The notes beneath the pieces are model-generated. The model searched no databases. It had not been told where the DNA came from and saw only the letters and a program-made list of their open reading frames with translations. From Micromonospora sp. BL4 (GTDB lineage Bacteria; Actinomycetota; Actinomycetes; Mycobacteriales; Micromonosporaceae), in NCBI RefSeq assembly GCF_003667505.1, contig NZ_RCVJ01000147.1, forward strand, positions 56,053-120,052: DNA of 64,000 bases, written 5' to 3'. Every line of letters begins with the position of its first letter. Position 1 is the first letter of the stretch. Shown piece after piece: positions 16,902-25,083 of the stretch. The translations under genes and the position numbers were made by a program.

Positions 16902-18289
16902 TGTTCCTCCAGCGCGCGATAGTCGGGCTTGCCTGCGGGCGTCAACGGCAGCGCGTCGACACTGCGCACCTGGACGCCGGACGAGTGGGTGCCCAACGCC
17001 GCCGCGACCTCGGTGCGGATCCGGGCGATCCGGTCCGCGTCGGCCCCCTCGGCCACCACCACCAACCGGTCCACCCCGGCAATCGCGGCGAGCGGGCCGT
17101 GGTGGCCGAGCGACCGTTCCACGTCGTCGAGGTTGACCCGGACGCCGAACACCTTGGCGATCCGCTTGATCCGGCCGGTGACGAACAGGAAGCCCTCCGG
17201 GTCCAGGCGCCCCAGGTCGCCGGTGGCGAGTGTGCCGCCCAGCTCGTCCGGGCGGGCCAGGTCGGCGGCGCTCTCGGCGTAGCCCATCATCACGTTGGGT
17301 CCGCGGTAGACGATCTCGCCGGTCCGGGCCGCCTCGGTGGTCTCAGCGCCGTCGTCGGTACGGATCGACACCGTGCCGCCGGGCACCGGCAGGCCGACCG
17401 AGCCGAGCTTGGCCGGCAGCCGGTCGGGCGGCAGGACGGTCATCCGGGCGGTCGCCTCGGTCTGCCCGTACATCACGAAGAACCGGCCCCCGACCTCGGT
17501 CATCCGGCCGTGGAAGTCGGTCACCAGGTCGGGATGCAATCGGCCGCCGGCCTGGGTGAGCGTCCGCAGCCGCTCGTACCGGGCGGGCGCGAAGCGCAGC
17601 CGGCGCAGCATCTCGTACTGGTACGGCACGGCGGCGAGCGAGGTGACCCGGTGCCGGTCGACGGCGGACCAGAAGTCGCGGGAGGTGAGGCCGGAGCGTT
17701 CCAGCAGCACGGTGGCGCCGGCGTGCAGATGGCTGGTGAGCACCGAGAGCCCGTAGGTGTAGTGCAGCGGCAGGGTGGTGGGCGCCACGTCGTCGCCGTC
17801 GAGGCCCAGCGCGATGGCGATCGCCGCCGCGTTGGCCCGCACGGCCGAGCGGGACAGCCGGACCAGCTTGGGGTTGCCGGTCGAGCCCGACGTGGTGAGC
17901 AGCAGGGCCAGGTCCGGGTGCGGGGCCTGATCGGCCGGCCCGGTACGCCGCCAGGCCGGGCCCGGCCCGACCGCCGTCGCCTGGTAACCGTCCGGCGGCG
18001 TGGGGTGCGTCAGCAGCAGGGCCGGCCGGAACCGGTCGACCAGGTCCCGCAGCGTCGCCGCGGGGATCTGCGGATCGAGCAGCGCCACCGGGCGACCGGC
18101 CTGCCAGGCGGCGAGAACGGCCACCACGGCGTCGATGTCGGCGGGCACGGTGGCGAAGACGACGCCCGGGGGTTCCCGGTCGAGCGACGCCGCGAGGTCG
18201 GCGACCCGGGCGGCGAGATCCGGGCCACCCAGTTGCCGTCCGGTGCCCGCGTCCACCAGCCGGGCGTCGGCGTGCAGCAGGTCACTCAC
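16895..18289 (-). CDS. AMP-forming acyl/aryl ligase (ANL superfamily)
   Basis: 464 residues from GTG at 18289, which overlaps the SDR stop (GTGA). Adenylation motifs are complete: LLTTSGSTGNPKLVRLS, YGQTEATARMT, TGDLGRLDPEGFLFVTGR, the hinge IKRIAKVFGVRVNLDDVE and the catalytic lysine in LTPAGKPDY. It is somewhat shorter than typical acyl-CoA synthetases and resembles stand-alone ligases that load an acid onto a carrier protein or CoA. Since the first gene of the operon encodes an ACP, loading of that ACP is the simplest inference. The acid substrate is unknown. Confidence 0.88.
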   Translation of the reverse strand: MSDLLHADARLVDAGTGRQLGGPDLAARVADLAASLDREPPGVVFATVPADIDAVVAVLAAWQAGRPVALLDPQIPAATLRDLVDRFRPALLLTHPTPPDGYQATAVGPGPAWRRTGPADQAPHPDLALLLTTSGSTGNPKLVRLSRSAVRANAAAIAIALGLDGDDVAPTTLPLHYTYGLSVLTSHLHAGATVLLERSGLTSRDFWSAVDRHRVTSLAAVPYQYEMLRRLRFAPARYERLRTLTQAGGRLHPDLVTDFHGRMTEVGGRFFVMYGQTEATARMTVLPPDRLPAKLGSVGLPVPGGTVSIRTDDGAETTEAARTGEIVYRGPNVMMGYAESAADLARPDELGGTLATGDLGRLDPEGFLFVTGRIKRIAKVFGVRVNLDDVERSLGHHGPLAAIAGVDRLVVVAEGADADRIARIRTEVAAALGTHSSGVQVRSVDALPLTPAGKPDYRALEEQC

Positions 18290-19038
18290 AGCGTCAACCC
18301 GCCGTCCACGCCGACCACCTGGCCGGTCACGAAGGCCGCCGCCGGCGAGAGCAGGAACGCGACCACCTCGGCGACCTCGGCCGGCTCGCCGAGCCGGCGC
18401 AGCGGGGTGGCGGCGGCGCGGGCCTGCCGGCCCGCGTCGTCCAGGTCGGCGAGCAGGTCGGTACGGATGAAGCCGGGCGCGACCGCGTTGACCCGGATGC
18501 CGGCGGGGCCGAGTTCCTTCGCTGCGGCCCGGGTCAGCCCCTCGACCGCGGCCTTGCTGGCCGCGTAGACCGTCTGGCCGGCGGCCCCGGCCGAGCCGAC
18601 CAGGGAGGCGGTGAGCACCACCGCGGGGCGCTCGCCCCGGCGTAGCAGGCGAACTCCCTGCTGGAGGGTGTGCGCCGCGCCGGCGGCGTTGACCGCGAAC
18701 AGCCGGGTCACGGTCTCGTCCGACACCCCGCCCAGCAGCCCCGCCGCGTGCGTGCCGGCGTTGACGACCAGGGCGTCCAGGCCGCGCCACCGCTCGAACA
18801 GGACGCGGGTCAGGGCGCGGATCTGGTCGGGGTCGGCCACGTCGCCGTGCACCGCGAGGTGCGGCCCACCGGGCAGGGTGGCGACCACCTCGTCGGCGAC
18901 GCCGGGCGACTGGCCGTGCACGGCGACCACGCAGCCCTGCTCGGCGAGCCGCCGGGCCACGGCAAGACCGATGCCCCGGGTGGATCCGGTGACCAGCACC
19001 CGGCGGGCCGGCGGATCAGTCGGCGAGGAGAACGACAC
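18286..19038 (-). CDS. Short-chain dehydrogenase/reductase, FabG-like
   Basis: 250 residues. The GTG at 19038 is chosen because GGAG lies 7 bases upstream; it overlaps the ACP gene by 23 bp. It carries the Rossmann loop VLVTGSTRGIGLAV, NAGTHAAG, the active-site Ser in LTASLVGS, YAASKAAVEGLTR (Tyr and Lys) and the C-terminal VTGQVVGVDGGLTL typical of 3-oxoacyl-ACP reductases. It could reduce a 3-keto-acyl group held on the adjacent ACP to a 3-hydroxyacyl group, or oxidise or reduce a released product. Confidence 0.88.
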   Translation of the reverse strand: MSFSSPTDPPARRVLVTGSTRGIGLAVARRLAEQGCVVAVHGQSPGVADEVVATLPGGPHLAVHGDVADPDQIRALTRVLFERWRGLDALVVNAGTHAAGLLGGVSDETVTRLFAVNAAGAAHTLQQGVRLLRRGERPAVVLTASLVGSAGAAGQTVYAASKAAVEGLTRAAAKELGPAGIRVNAVAPGFIRTDLLADLDDAGRQARAAATPLRRLGEPAEVAEVVAFLLSPAAAFVTGQVVGVDGGLTL

Positions 19039-19261
19039 CGTGCTTCTCCAGGATTTGCCGAGCGCGGTCGAAGGAACTGAGATCAATAACCTCGTCGGTG
19101 TCCAACATGACGCCGAACTCATCCTCGATCGCGGCCACCAGGGACATGTGCGCGAGCGAGTCCCACTTCTCAATTCCGCGGTATTCGAGGCTGTCCACGG
19201 CGGCGTTGTCGGGCAGTTCCAACGCCGTGCGGAAGACGACTCTCAGTCGCTGCAGTTCCAC
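19016..19261 (-). CDS. Acyl carrier protein
   Basis: 81 residues from GTG at 19261, with an ideal GGAGG 8 bases upstream. It is acidic and four-helix in pattern. The phosphopantetheine site is Ser35 in EKWDSLAHMSLVAAIEDEFG, with WDSL replacing the common GxDSL. This is the first gene of the five-gene leftward operon and is presumably the carrier on which the ligase, SDR, LuxE-like and LuxC-like enzymes work. The WDSL variant is typical of specialised carriers in sugar-modification and secondary-metabolite clusters rather than of housekeeping AcpP. Confidence 0.9.
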   Translation of the reverse strand: MELQRLRVVFRTALELPDNAAVDSLEYRGIEKWDSLAHMSLVAAIEDEFGVMLDTDEVIDLSSFDRARQILEKHGVVLLAD

Positions 19262-19507
19262 TGGTCTTTCCTCCGTAACGGGTACGCACGACTGGCGTGC
19301 CGGCCGAGTGTAGCCGAGGTTCTAAGCTGCTCCATCGGGCCCCGAATGAGCGAAAAGTGTTTGCCTGCAAGGCATTCCGCATTCACTTCCCACGTGGCAT
19401 CAGTTCACCGGGGTGCGCCGGGCTGTTAACCCGCCGGGTCTAGCGTCTCGATCCGGTCGGTCAGCCGAAGGCCACCGCGGAAACAACCACGACCATGGGA
19501 GCACCAA
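19262..19507. promoter_or_regulatory. Divergent control region between the acyl operon and pseB
   Basis: A 246-bp gap separates the leftward ACP gene from rightward pseB and is visibly less GC-rich than its flanks. On the minus strand TACACT (19312-19307) is a possible -10 box about 46 bp before the ACP start; no convincing -35 is seen. For pseB the signal is unclear beyond the GGGAG ribosome site. Both units probably start here, so co-regulation is possible. Confidence 0.45.
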
Positions 19508-20491
19508 TTGAGCGAGTTGAATGGGTCTTCCATTCTCATCACCGGGGGAACGGGTTCCTTCGGCAGGACCTTCCTCCGGCACGTCCTCGCCGAGGCCGAC
19601 CCGGCCCGGGTCGTGGTGTTCTCCCGCGACGAGCTCAAGCAGTACGAGCTGCGCCAGCAGCTCGGTGACGACCTCCGGCTGCGCTGGTTCATCGGCGACA
19701 TCCGGGACCGGCACCGGCTGACCCGGGCGATGCACGGGGTGGACCACGTCGTGCACGCCGCGGCCCTGAAGCAGGTGGACACCGCGGAGTACAACCCGTC
19801 GGAGTACATCGCCACCAACATCACCGGCTCCCAGCACGTCGTCGACGCGGCGATCGAGGCCGGCGTCAAGAAGGTCATCGCGCTGTCGACCGACAAGGCG
19901 TCCAGCCCGATCAACCTGTACGGCGCGACGAAGCTGGTCGGCGACAAACTCTTCGTCTCGGCCAACCACTACGCCGCCCACCACCCGACCCGGTTCGCCG
20001 TGGTGCGCTACGGCAACGTCGTGGGCAGCCGGGGCTCGGTGGTCCCGCTGTTCCGCCGGCTCGCCGCCGAGGGCAAGAGCCTGCCGGTCACCGACAAGCG
20101 GATGACCCGCTTCTGGATCACGCTGGACCAGGCCGTCCAGTTCGTCATGGACTCGTTCGACCGGATGCAGGGCGGCGAGCTGTACGTGCCCCGGATCCCC
20201 AGCATGCGGATCCTCGACCTGGTCGAGGCGGTCGCCCCGGACGCCACCACGCACGAGATCGGCATCCGCCCCGGCGAGAAGCTGCACGAGGAGATGATCG
20301 CGCCGGACGACAGCCGCCGGACGGTGCGCACCGCGGACCGGTACATCGTCCAGCCGACCATCGCCGGCTGGGGCTACCAGCCGCCGGTCGACTGCGAGCC
20401 GGTGTCGGACGGCTTCGCGTACCAGTCGGACACCAACGACGAGTGGCTCAGCGTCGAGCAGTTGCGCGACATGCTCGGCCTCACCAAGTGA
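19508..20491 (+). CDS. pseB: UDP-N-acetylglucosamine 4,6-dehydratase (inverting)
   Basis: 327 residues from a TTG start at 19508 preceded by GGGAG. It is an extended SDR with ILITGGTGSFGRTFL at the N-terminus, HAAALKQVDTAEYNP, the catalytic region STDKASSPINLYGATKL, and VVRYGNVVGSRGSVVP. These are hallmarks of PseB/FlaA1, the first enzyme of pseudaminic acid synthesis, which dehydrates and 5-epimerises UDP-GlcNAc. Its stop overlaps the pseC ATG (TGATG). Confidence 0.93.
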   Translation: MSELNGSSILITGGTGSFGRTFLRHVLAEADPARVVVFSRDELKQYELRQQLGDDLRLRWFIGDIRDRHRLTRAMHGVDHVVHAAALKQVDTAEYNPSEYIATNITGSQHVVDAAIEAGVKKVIALSTDKASSPINLYGATKLVGDKLFVSANHYAAHHPTRFAVVRYGNVVGSRGSVVPLFRRLAAEGKSLPVTDKRMTRFWITLDQAVQFVMDSFDRMQGGELYVPRIPSMRILDLVEAVAPDATTHEIGIRPGEKLHEEMIAPDDSRRTVRTADRYIVQPTIAGWGYQPPVDCEPVSDGFAYQSDTNDEWLSVEQLRDMLGLTK

Positions 20492-21648
20492 TGGCGATGC
20501 TCCCCTACGGCCGGCACTCGGTCAGCGAGGACGACGTCGCCGCCGTCGCCGAGGTGCTGCGCGGTGACTGGCTCACCACCGGCCCGCAGGTCGACGGGTT
20601 CGAGGCGGACCTGGCGAAGGTGACCGGTGGCGCCGGCTGCGCGGCGGTCTCCAACGGCACCGCCGCGCTGCACGTGGCGTACGCGGCGGCCGGCGTCGGC
20701 CCGGGCGACGAGGTGGTCGTACCGCCGATGACCTTCGTGGCCACCGCGAGCAGCGCCGCGCTGCTCGGCGCGAAGATCGTCTTCGCGGACGTCGAGGAGG
20801 AGACCTTCACCCTCGACCCGGCCGCGGCGGCCGCCGCGACGACGTCGCGCACCAGGGTCGTCTCGGCTGTGGACTACGCCGGCCACCCGGCCGACTACGA
20901 CGCGCTGCGGACCGCCCTGAGCGGCTCGGACGCGGTGCTGCTGGCCGACGCCGCGCACTCCGTCGGGGCCACCTACCGGGGCCGGTCGGTCGGCTCGCTC
21001 GCCGACGTGACCACCTTCTCGTTCTTCCCGACCAAGCACCTCACCACCGGAGAGGGTGGCGCGGTCGCCAGCACCGACGCGGAGCTGCTCAAGCGGGCCC
21101 GCCGGTTCCGCAACATCGGCCTGGTACGCGAGCGCGACGAGCAGCGCTGGCCGGACGAGGGCGGCTGGCACCAGGAGGTGCACGAGTTCGGGCTGAACTA
21201 CCGCCTGCCGGACGTGCTCTGCGCCCTCGGTCGCAGCCAGCTGCGCCAGCTCGACGGCTTCCTCGCCCGGCGGGCCGAGCTGGTCGCCCGCTACAACGAG
21301 GCGCTGGCCGACCTGGACGGGGTGCGGCTGCCGGTGCGGCGGTCGTGGGCCGAACCGGCCTGGCACCTCTACCCGATCCGGGTGCTCGACGGTCGCCGCC
21401 GCGAGGTGTACGACGCGATGCGCGCCGCCGCCATCGGCGTGCAGGTCAACTACATCCCCGTGCACTGGCACCCGGTCTTCGCCGACCTCGGCTACCGGCG
21501 CGGATCCTGCCCGGTCGCCGAGTCGTTCTACCGTCAGCAACTCTCGCTGCCGCTCTACCCGACGATGAGCGACGCCGACCAGGACCGCGTCATCGACGCG
21601 CTCGGTGCGGCGCTGCGGGGCCGCCCGGCTCGGCCGGTCGCCGCCTGA
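20491..21648 (+). CDS. pseC: UDP-4-amino-4,6-dideoxy-N-acetyl-L-altrosamine transaminase
   Basis: 385 residues from the ATG that overlaps the pseB stop. It is a DegT/DnrJ/EryC1 PLP aminotransferase: LPYGRHSVSEDDVAAV, SNGTAALHVAYAAAGV, PPMTFVATASSA, the PLP-binding Lys182 in FSFFPTKHLTTGEGG, and the C-terminal QVNYIPVHWHPVF that is characteristic of PseC. It aminates the PseB 4-keto product. The pair is fused in expression by the one-base stop/start overlap. Confidence 0.92.
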   Translation: MAMLPYGRHSVSEDDVAAVAEVLRGDWLTTGPQVDGFEADLAKVTGGAGCAAVSNGTAALHVAYAAAGVGPGDEVVVPPMTFVATASSAALLGAKIVFADVEEETFTLDPAAAAAATTSRTRVVSAVDYAGHPADYDALRTALSGSDAVLLADAAHSVGATYRGRSVGSLADVTTFSFFPTKHLTTGEGGAVASTDAELLKRARRFRNIGLVRERDEQRWPDEGGWHQEVHEFGLNYRLPDVLCALGRSQLRQLDGFLARRAELVARYNEALADLDGVRLPVRRSWAEPAWHLYPIRVLDGRRREVYDAMRAAAIGVQVNYIPVHWHPVFADLGYRRGSCPVAESFYRQQLSLPLYPTMSDADQDRVIDALGAALRGRPARPVAA

Positions 21649-21658
21649 TGGGACGCTG

Positions 21659-22501
21659 ATGCACCACGCCAACCACTTCTACGGCCACGCCCACGTGCTG
21701 GCCCGCTACGCCGGGCTGGGCGACGGCCACCCGCCGCGGATCAACGGGTACGTCCAGCACGGCTGGAACATCGGCGACGGGCTGGCCCCCGGCCACCCGT
21801 ACGCCGAGGGCACGCCCAGCCTGCTCTGGTCGGAGCAGACCCGGCGGCGGGCCTGGTCGGTCGGCCGGCGCAACGTCGTCGTCATCGGCGCGCCGTTCGC
21901 GTACCTGCTGGCCCTGCGTCCCGAGGACCCGCCGGAGTCGGAGCGGCAGGGCACCATCTGGTATCCGTTCCACGGCTGGGAGGGTCAGCACGTCCGCGGC
22001 GACCACCGGGAGCTCATCGCCCGGATCCGCGACACCGAGCCGGGCCCGGTGACCGTCTGCCTCTACTGGCACGAGTACGGCATGCGGCGGGTGCGGCGGC
22101 TCTACGAGAACGCCGGCTTCCGCGTGATCTGCCACGGCTACCGCGGGCACTGGTGGAAGGACACCGACCCGCTCTTCCTCGACAAGCAGCTCACCGAGCT
22201 GCGCCGGCACCGCCGGGTGGCGTCGAACCGGCTGACCAGCGCGATCTTCTACGGCATCGCCGCCGGCTGTGAACCGGCGGTGTACGGCGACCCGATGGTG
22301 CTCGCGGACGAGGATCCGACCTTCGGCGGGACCGCCCGGATCCGCCGCCAGTGGCCGGAGCTGCACGGCGAGTCGGTGGACCTGCCGACCGCCGTCGCGA
22401 TCGCCCGCGCCGAACTGGGCACCGACCACCGCTGCACGCCGGCCGAGCTGCGCGAGCTGCTCGGGTGGGCGAACCTCCAGGAGGAACGAGTTGACCACTG
22501 A
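21659..22501 (+). CDS. Unrecognised glycan-locus protein, candidate GT-B transferase
   Basis: 280 residues from ATG at 21659 (GGGA upstream), 10 bp after pseC. It opens with YGHAHVLARYAGL and INGYVQHGWNIGDG. It has a mid-protein nucleotide-fold-like stretch (VTVCLYWHEYGMRRVRRLYENAGF). It ends with SNRLTSAIFYGIAAGCEPAVYGDP, which resembles the donor-side segment of GT-B enzymes and surface-polysaccharide proteins. I do not recognise a named family. Lying inside the pse operon, with no other obvious nonulosonate transferase in view, it is a candidate for transferring CMP-activated nonulosonic acid; that is inference. Confidence 0.8.
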   Translation: MHHANHFYGHAHVLARYAGLGDGHPPRINGYVQHGWNIGDGLAPGHPYAEGTPSLLWSEQTRRRAWSVGRRNVVVIGAPFAYLLALRPEDPPESERQGTIWYPFHGWEGQHVRGDHRELIARIRDTEPGPVTVCLYWHEYGMRRVRRLYENAGFRVICHGYRGHWWKDTDPLFLDKQLTELRRHRRVASNRLTSAIFYGIAAGCEPAVYGDPMVLADEDPTFGGTARIRRQWPELHGESVDLPTAVAIARAELGTDHRCTPAELRELLGWANLQEERVDH

Positions 22502-24320
22502 GACGGCACCCACCGACCGGATCGTGCTGCCGGGCGGGGAGATGCTGGCCTGGTCCGACCTGCCGGAGCAGCGCCCCGCCGACGGTGTGACCCTGGCCGC
22601 GCTGGCGGCGCGGATCGTGCCGGCCGGCGCCCGGGTTCTCCTGGCCGGGCCGCACGATCCGGCGGTGCTCGACCGACTCGCGCACGCCGAGGTGACCTGT
22701 CTGCTGCGCAGCTACCCGGACGGGGTGGCGCTGGCCGCGCGTACCGCCCGGGTGGTGGTGGGCGGGCCGGCCGGACTGCCGGAGGACGAGCGGTTCGACG
22801 TGGTCATCGCCGGCGCCGGCCTCGACCCGGTGGAGTCGGTGGAGGGCGCCCGGCTGGGCTGGGGCGGCGTGCTGGGCCGGCTGGCCGACGCGTTGGCCCC
22901 CGGCGGCACCCTGCTGCTGCGGGTGGACAACCCGCTCGGGCTGCACCGGCTGGTCGACACCGCCCCCTGGTACGCCCGACGCGACGACGCCGCCTGGACC
23001 ATCGGCGGGGTCCTGGACTCCGACCACCCCGCGAACCGGGAGCAGGTGCGCGCCCGGCTGATCGACGCCGGGCTGCGGCCGGGCGTCTGCTTCGCCGCCT
23101 ACCCCAACGCGGAGGCGCCGACCACGCTGCTCGACGCCGACCAGCTCGACCGGCGGACCACCGCCGGGTTCTTCGACGCGGTCCTGCACGACGCCTGCAT
23201 CGAGGGCTTCGCCGCAGCGCCGGTGCTCCAGGACCCCGCCCGGCTGGCCGTGGAGGCACTGCACGCCGGGCACGGCGCCGCGCTGGCCCCGAGCTGGCTG
23301 GTGCTGGCCCGCAGGGCCCCGGCACCCGGCGCCGCCCCGGCCCTCGGGTCGCCGGACGACCTTCCGGTGGCGCTGCTCCAGACCGGACCGCCCGGCTCCG
23401 ACGTGGTGGAGGTGGTCGACGGGCCGGACGGCTGGCGGTGGCGGGCCACCCCCGGCGCCGACCGCACCGGCACGGCCGCCGCGCCGTTCGCCAGCCGGAA
23501 GGCGGCGTACCGGGACCCGTCCGCGCTGATCGGGCAACCGGTGCCCGACGGGCGACTGCTGCGCACCCTGCTGATCGACGGCGCCCTGCGGCGCGACCTG
23601 GACACGCTGCGGACGCTGCTGCGCGGGTACGCGGAGTGGCTCGCGGGGCAGGCCGGTGACGACGGCCGGATCGCCGGCGCCGCGGCGCTGGCCGGCGCCG
23701 ACAACGTGGTGGTCTCCGGCGGCCGGTACGCCGTGCTCGATCCCAGTTGGCGGGCCACCGAGCCGCTCCACCGCGACGTGGTGCTCGCCCGGGGTCTGTG
23801 GCGGTTCGCCGCCGCGCTGCTCACCGGCGGGTACGCCCACCCCTGGTCCTCCACGCTGGACGTCGCGGGACTGACCGTGGTGCTGAGCGGCCTCGCCGGG
23901 CACGACCTCGACCGGGCGACGGTGTCGGCCGCGGTGGAGGCGGAGGCGGCGGTCACCGCCGCGCTCCGGGGGCTGGACGCCGACGGGCGGGTCACCCTCG
24001 TCGGCGAGCTGCGGTCGATCGAGCCGACCGACCCGCCGGCCGGGCCCCGCGACTACCAGCAGATGCGCGAGGCGTGGCTGCGCCAGCGTGAAGAGCTGAC
24101 CCGGATGTCCGCGGCGCTGAAGTGGACCGAGGACCTGCTCACCTCGCGGGAGCGGGCGCTGCGCCGGGCCGACGCGACCATCAACCTGCTCAGCGGATCG
24201 CTGAGCTACCGGGTCGGACGGCTGGCCCTCACCCCGGCCCGGCTGGCCCGGCGTGGGGCCCGCGCGGCCAAGCGGCGGGCCCGCAAGGCGCTGGCGCCGA
24301 AGCAGCAGGAGCAGCAGTGA
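22491..24320 (+). CDS. Large methyltransferase-like protein of the pse operon
   Basis: 609 residues from TTG at 22491 (GGAGGAACGAG upstream), overlapping the previous gene by 11 bp. Residues about 35-160 look like a class I SAM-methyltransferase Rossmann domain (ARVLLAGPHDPAVLDRL, FDVVIAGAG, LADALAPGGTLLLRVDNPLGL), though the usual GxGxG loop is poor. A second domain follows (about 200-480) with no recognised family. The C-terminus is a coiled coil ending in SGSLSYRVGRLALTPARL and a basic tail, a pattern shared by many wall-glycan enzymes. Methylation of the nonulosonate or polymer is possible but unproven. Confidence 0.75.
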   Translation: MTTETAPTDRIVLPGGEMLAWSDLPEQRPADGVTLAALAARIVPAGARVLLAGPHDPAVLDRLAHAEVTCLLRSYPDGVALAARTARVVVGGPAGLPEDERFDVVIAGAGLDPVESVEGARLGWGGVLGRLADALAPGGTLLLRVDNPLGLHRLVDTAPWYARRDDAAWTIGGVLDSDHPANREQVRARLIDAGLRPGVCFAAYPNAEAPTTLLDADQLDRRTTAGFFDAVLHDACIEGFAAAPVLQDPARLAVEALHAGHGAALAPSWLVLARRAPAPGAAPALGSPDDLPVALLQTGPPGSDVVEVVDGPDGWRWRATPGADRTGTAAAPFASRKAAYRDPSALIGQPVPDGRLLRTLLIDGALRRDLDTLRTLLRGYAEWLAGQAGDDGRIAGAAALAGADNVVVSGGRYAVLDPSWRATEPLHRDVVLARGLWRFAAALLTGGYAHPWSSTLDVAGLTVVLSGLAGHDLDRATVSAAVEAEAAVTAALRGLDADGRVTLVGELRSIEPTDPPAGPRDYQQMREAWLRQREELTRMSAALKWTEDLLTSRERALRRADATINLLSGSLSYRVGRLALTPARLARRGARAAKRRARKALAPKQQEQQ

Positions 24321-24351
24321 GCGGCCGTGGTGGGACCGGACGGAGGCATCG

Positions 24352-25083
24352 GTGACGCGGATCGTCGGGATCGTGCAGGCCCGGATGGGCTCGTCCCGGT
24401 TGCCGGGCAAGGTGCTGCGACCGCTCGCCGGCCGCAGTGTGCTGGGCCGGGTGGTCCGGGCCGCCCGGGACAGCGGGGTGCTCGCCGACCTGGTGGTGGC
24501 GACCAGCACGGACACGGTCGACGACGCGGTGGCCGCCGAGTGCGACCGGCTCGATGTGCCGTGCCACCGCGGCCCGGTCGACGACGTGCTGAGCCGGTTC
24601 ATCGGCGCGCTGGACGCGCACCCCGGTGACGCAGTCATGCGGTTCACCGCCGACTGCCCGCTGCTCGACCCGGAGATCATCACTCTGGTGGCCTCGGTCT
24701 ACCGGGCGGTCCCCGGGCTGGACTACGCGAGCACGTCGATCGCGCGCACACTGCCGCGCGGGCTGGACGTCGAGATCATCCGAGCGGACGCGCTGCGGAC
24801 GCTGGACCGGCTCGCCACCGAGCACCACCGGGTGCACGTCACCTCGTACGCGTACACCCACCCGGAGCTGTTCCGGGTGCTCGGGGTGACGCTCACGCCG
24901 GACCGGTCCGGACTCCGGCTCACCCTCGACACCGAGCAGGACTGGACGCTGGTACGCGCGGTGGCCGACCATTTCGGCGACGTCAGCGTGCCGCTGGCCA
25001 AGCTCGCCGACTGGCTCGACGGGCAGCCGACGCTGCGCGCGCTCAACGCCGGCGTACGGCAGAAGCCGCTGGAGGAGTCCTGA
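24352..25083 (+). CDS. pseF: Cytidylyltransferase, SpsF/PseF family
   Basis: 243 residues from GTG at 24352, five bases after GGAGGCATC. The N-terminal signature IVGIVQARMGSSRLPGKVL, followed by VVATSTDTVDD and FTADCPLLDPEII, is that of SpsF/CMP-nonulosonate cytidylyltransferases. It should activate the PseI product with CTP to CMP-Pse. It is 31 bp after the methyltransferase-like gene and overlaps pseG by 4 bp at a CTGA junction. The CMP-sugar synthetase family is clear; the exact sugar follows from the neighbouring genes. Confidence 0.87.
   Translation: MTRIVGIVQARMGSSRLPGKVLRPLAGRSVLGRVVRAARDSGVLADLVVATSTDTVDDAVAAECDRLDVPCHRGPVDDVLSRFIGALDAHPGDAVMRFTADCPLLDPEIITLVASVYRAVPGLDYASTSIARTLPRGLDVEIIRADALRTLDRLATEHHRVHVTSYAYTHPELFRVLGVTLTPDRSGLRLTLDTEQDWTLVRAVADHFGDVSVPLAKLADWLDGQPTLRALNAGVRQKPLEES

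Noticed and set aside
16985..18568. A 527-codon plus-strand frame opposite the ligase and SDR genes
   Set aside because: It is a shadow of the acyl operon; no recognisable protein features, and the minus-strand frames carry complete catalytic motifs.
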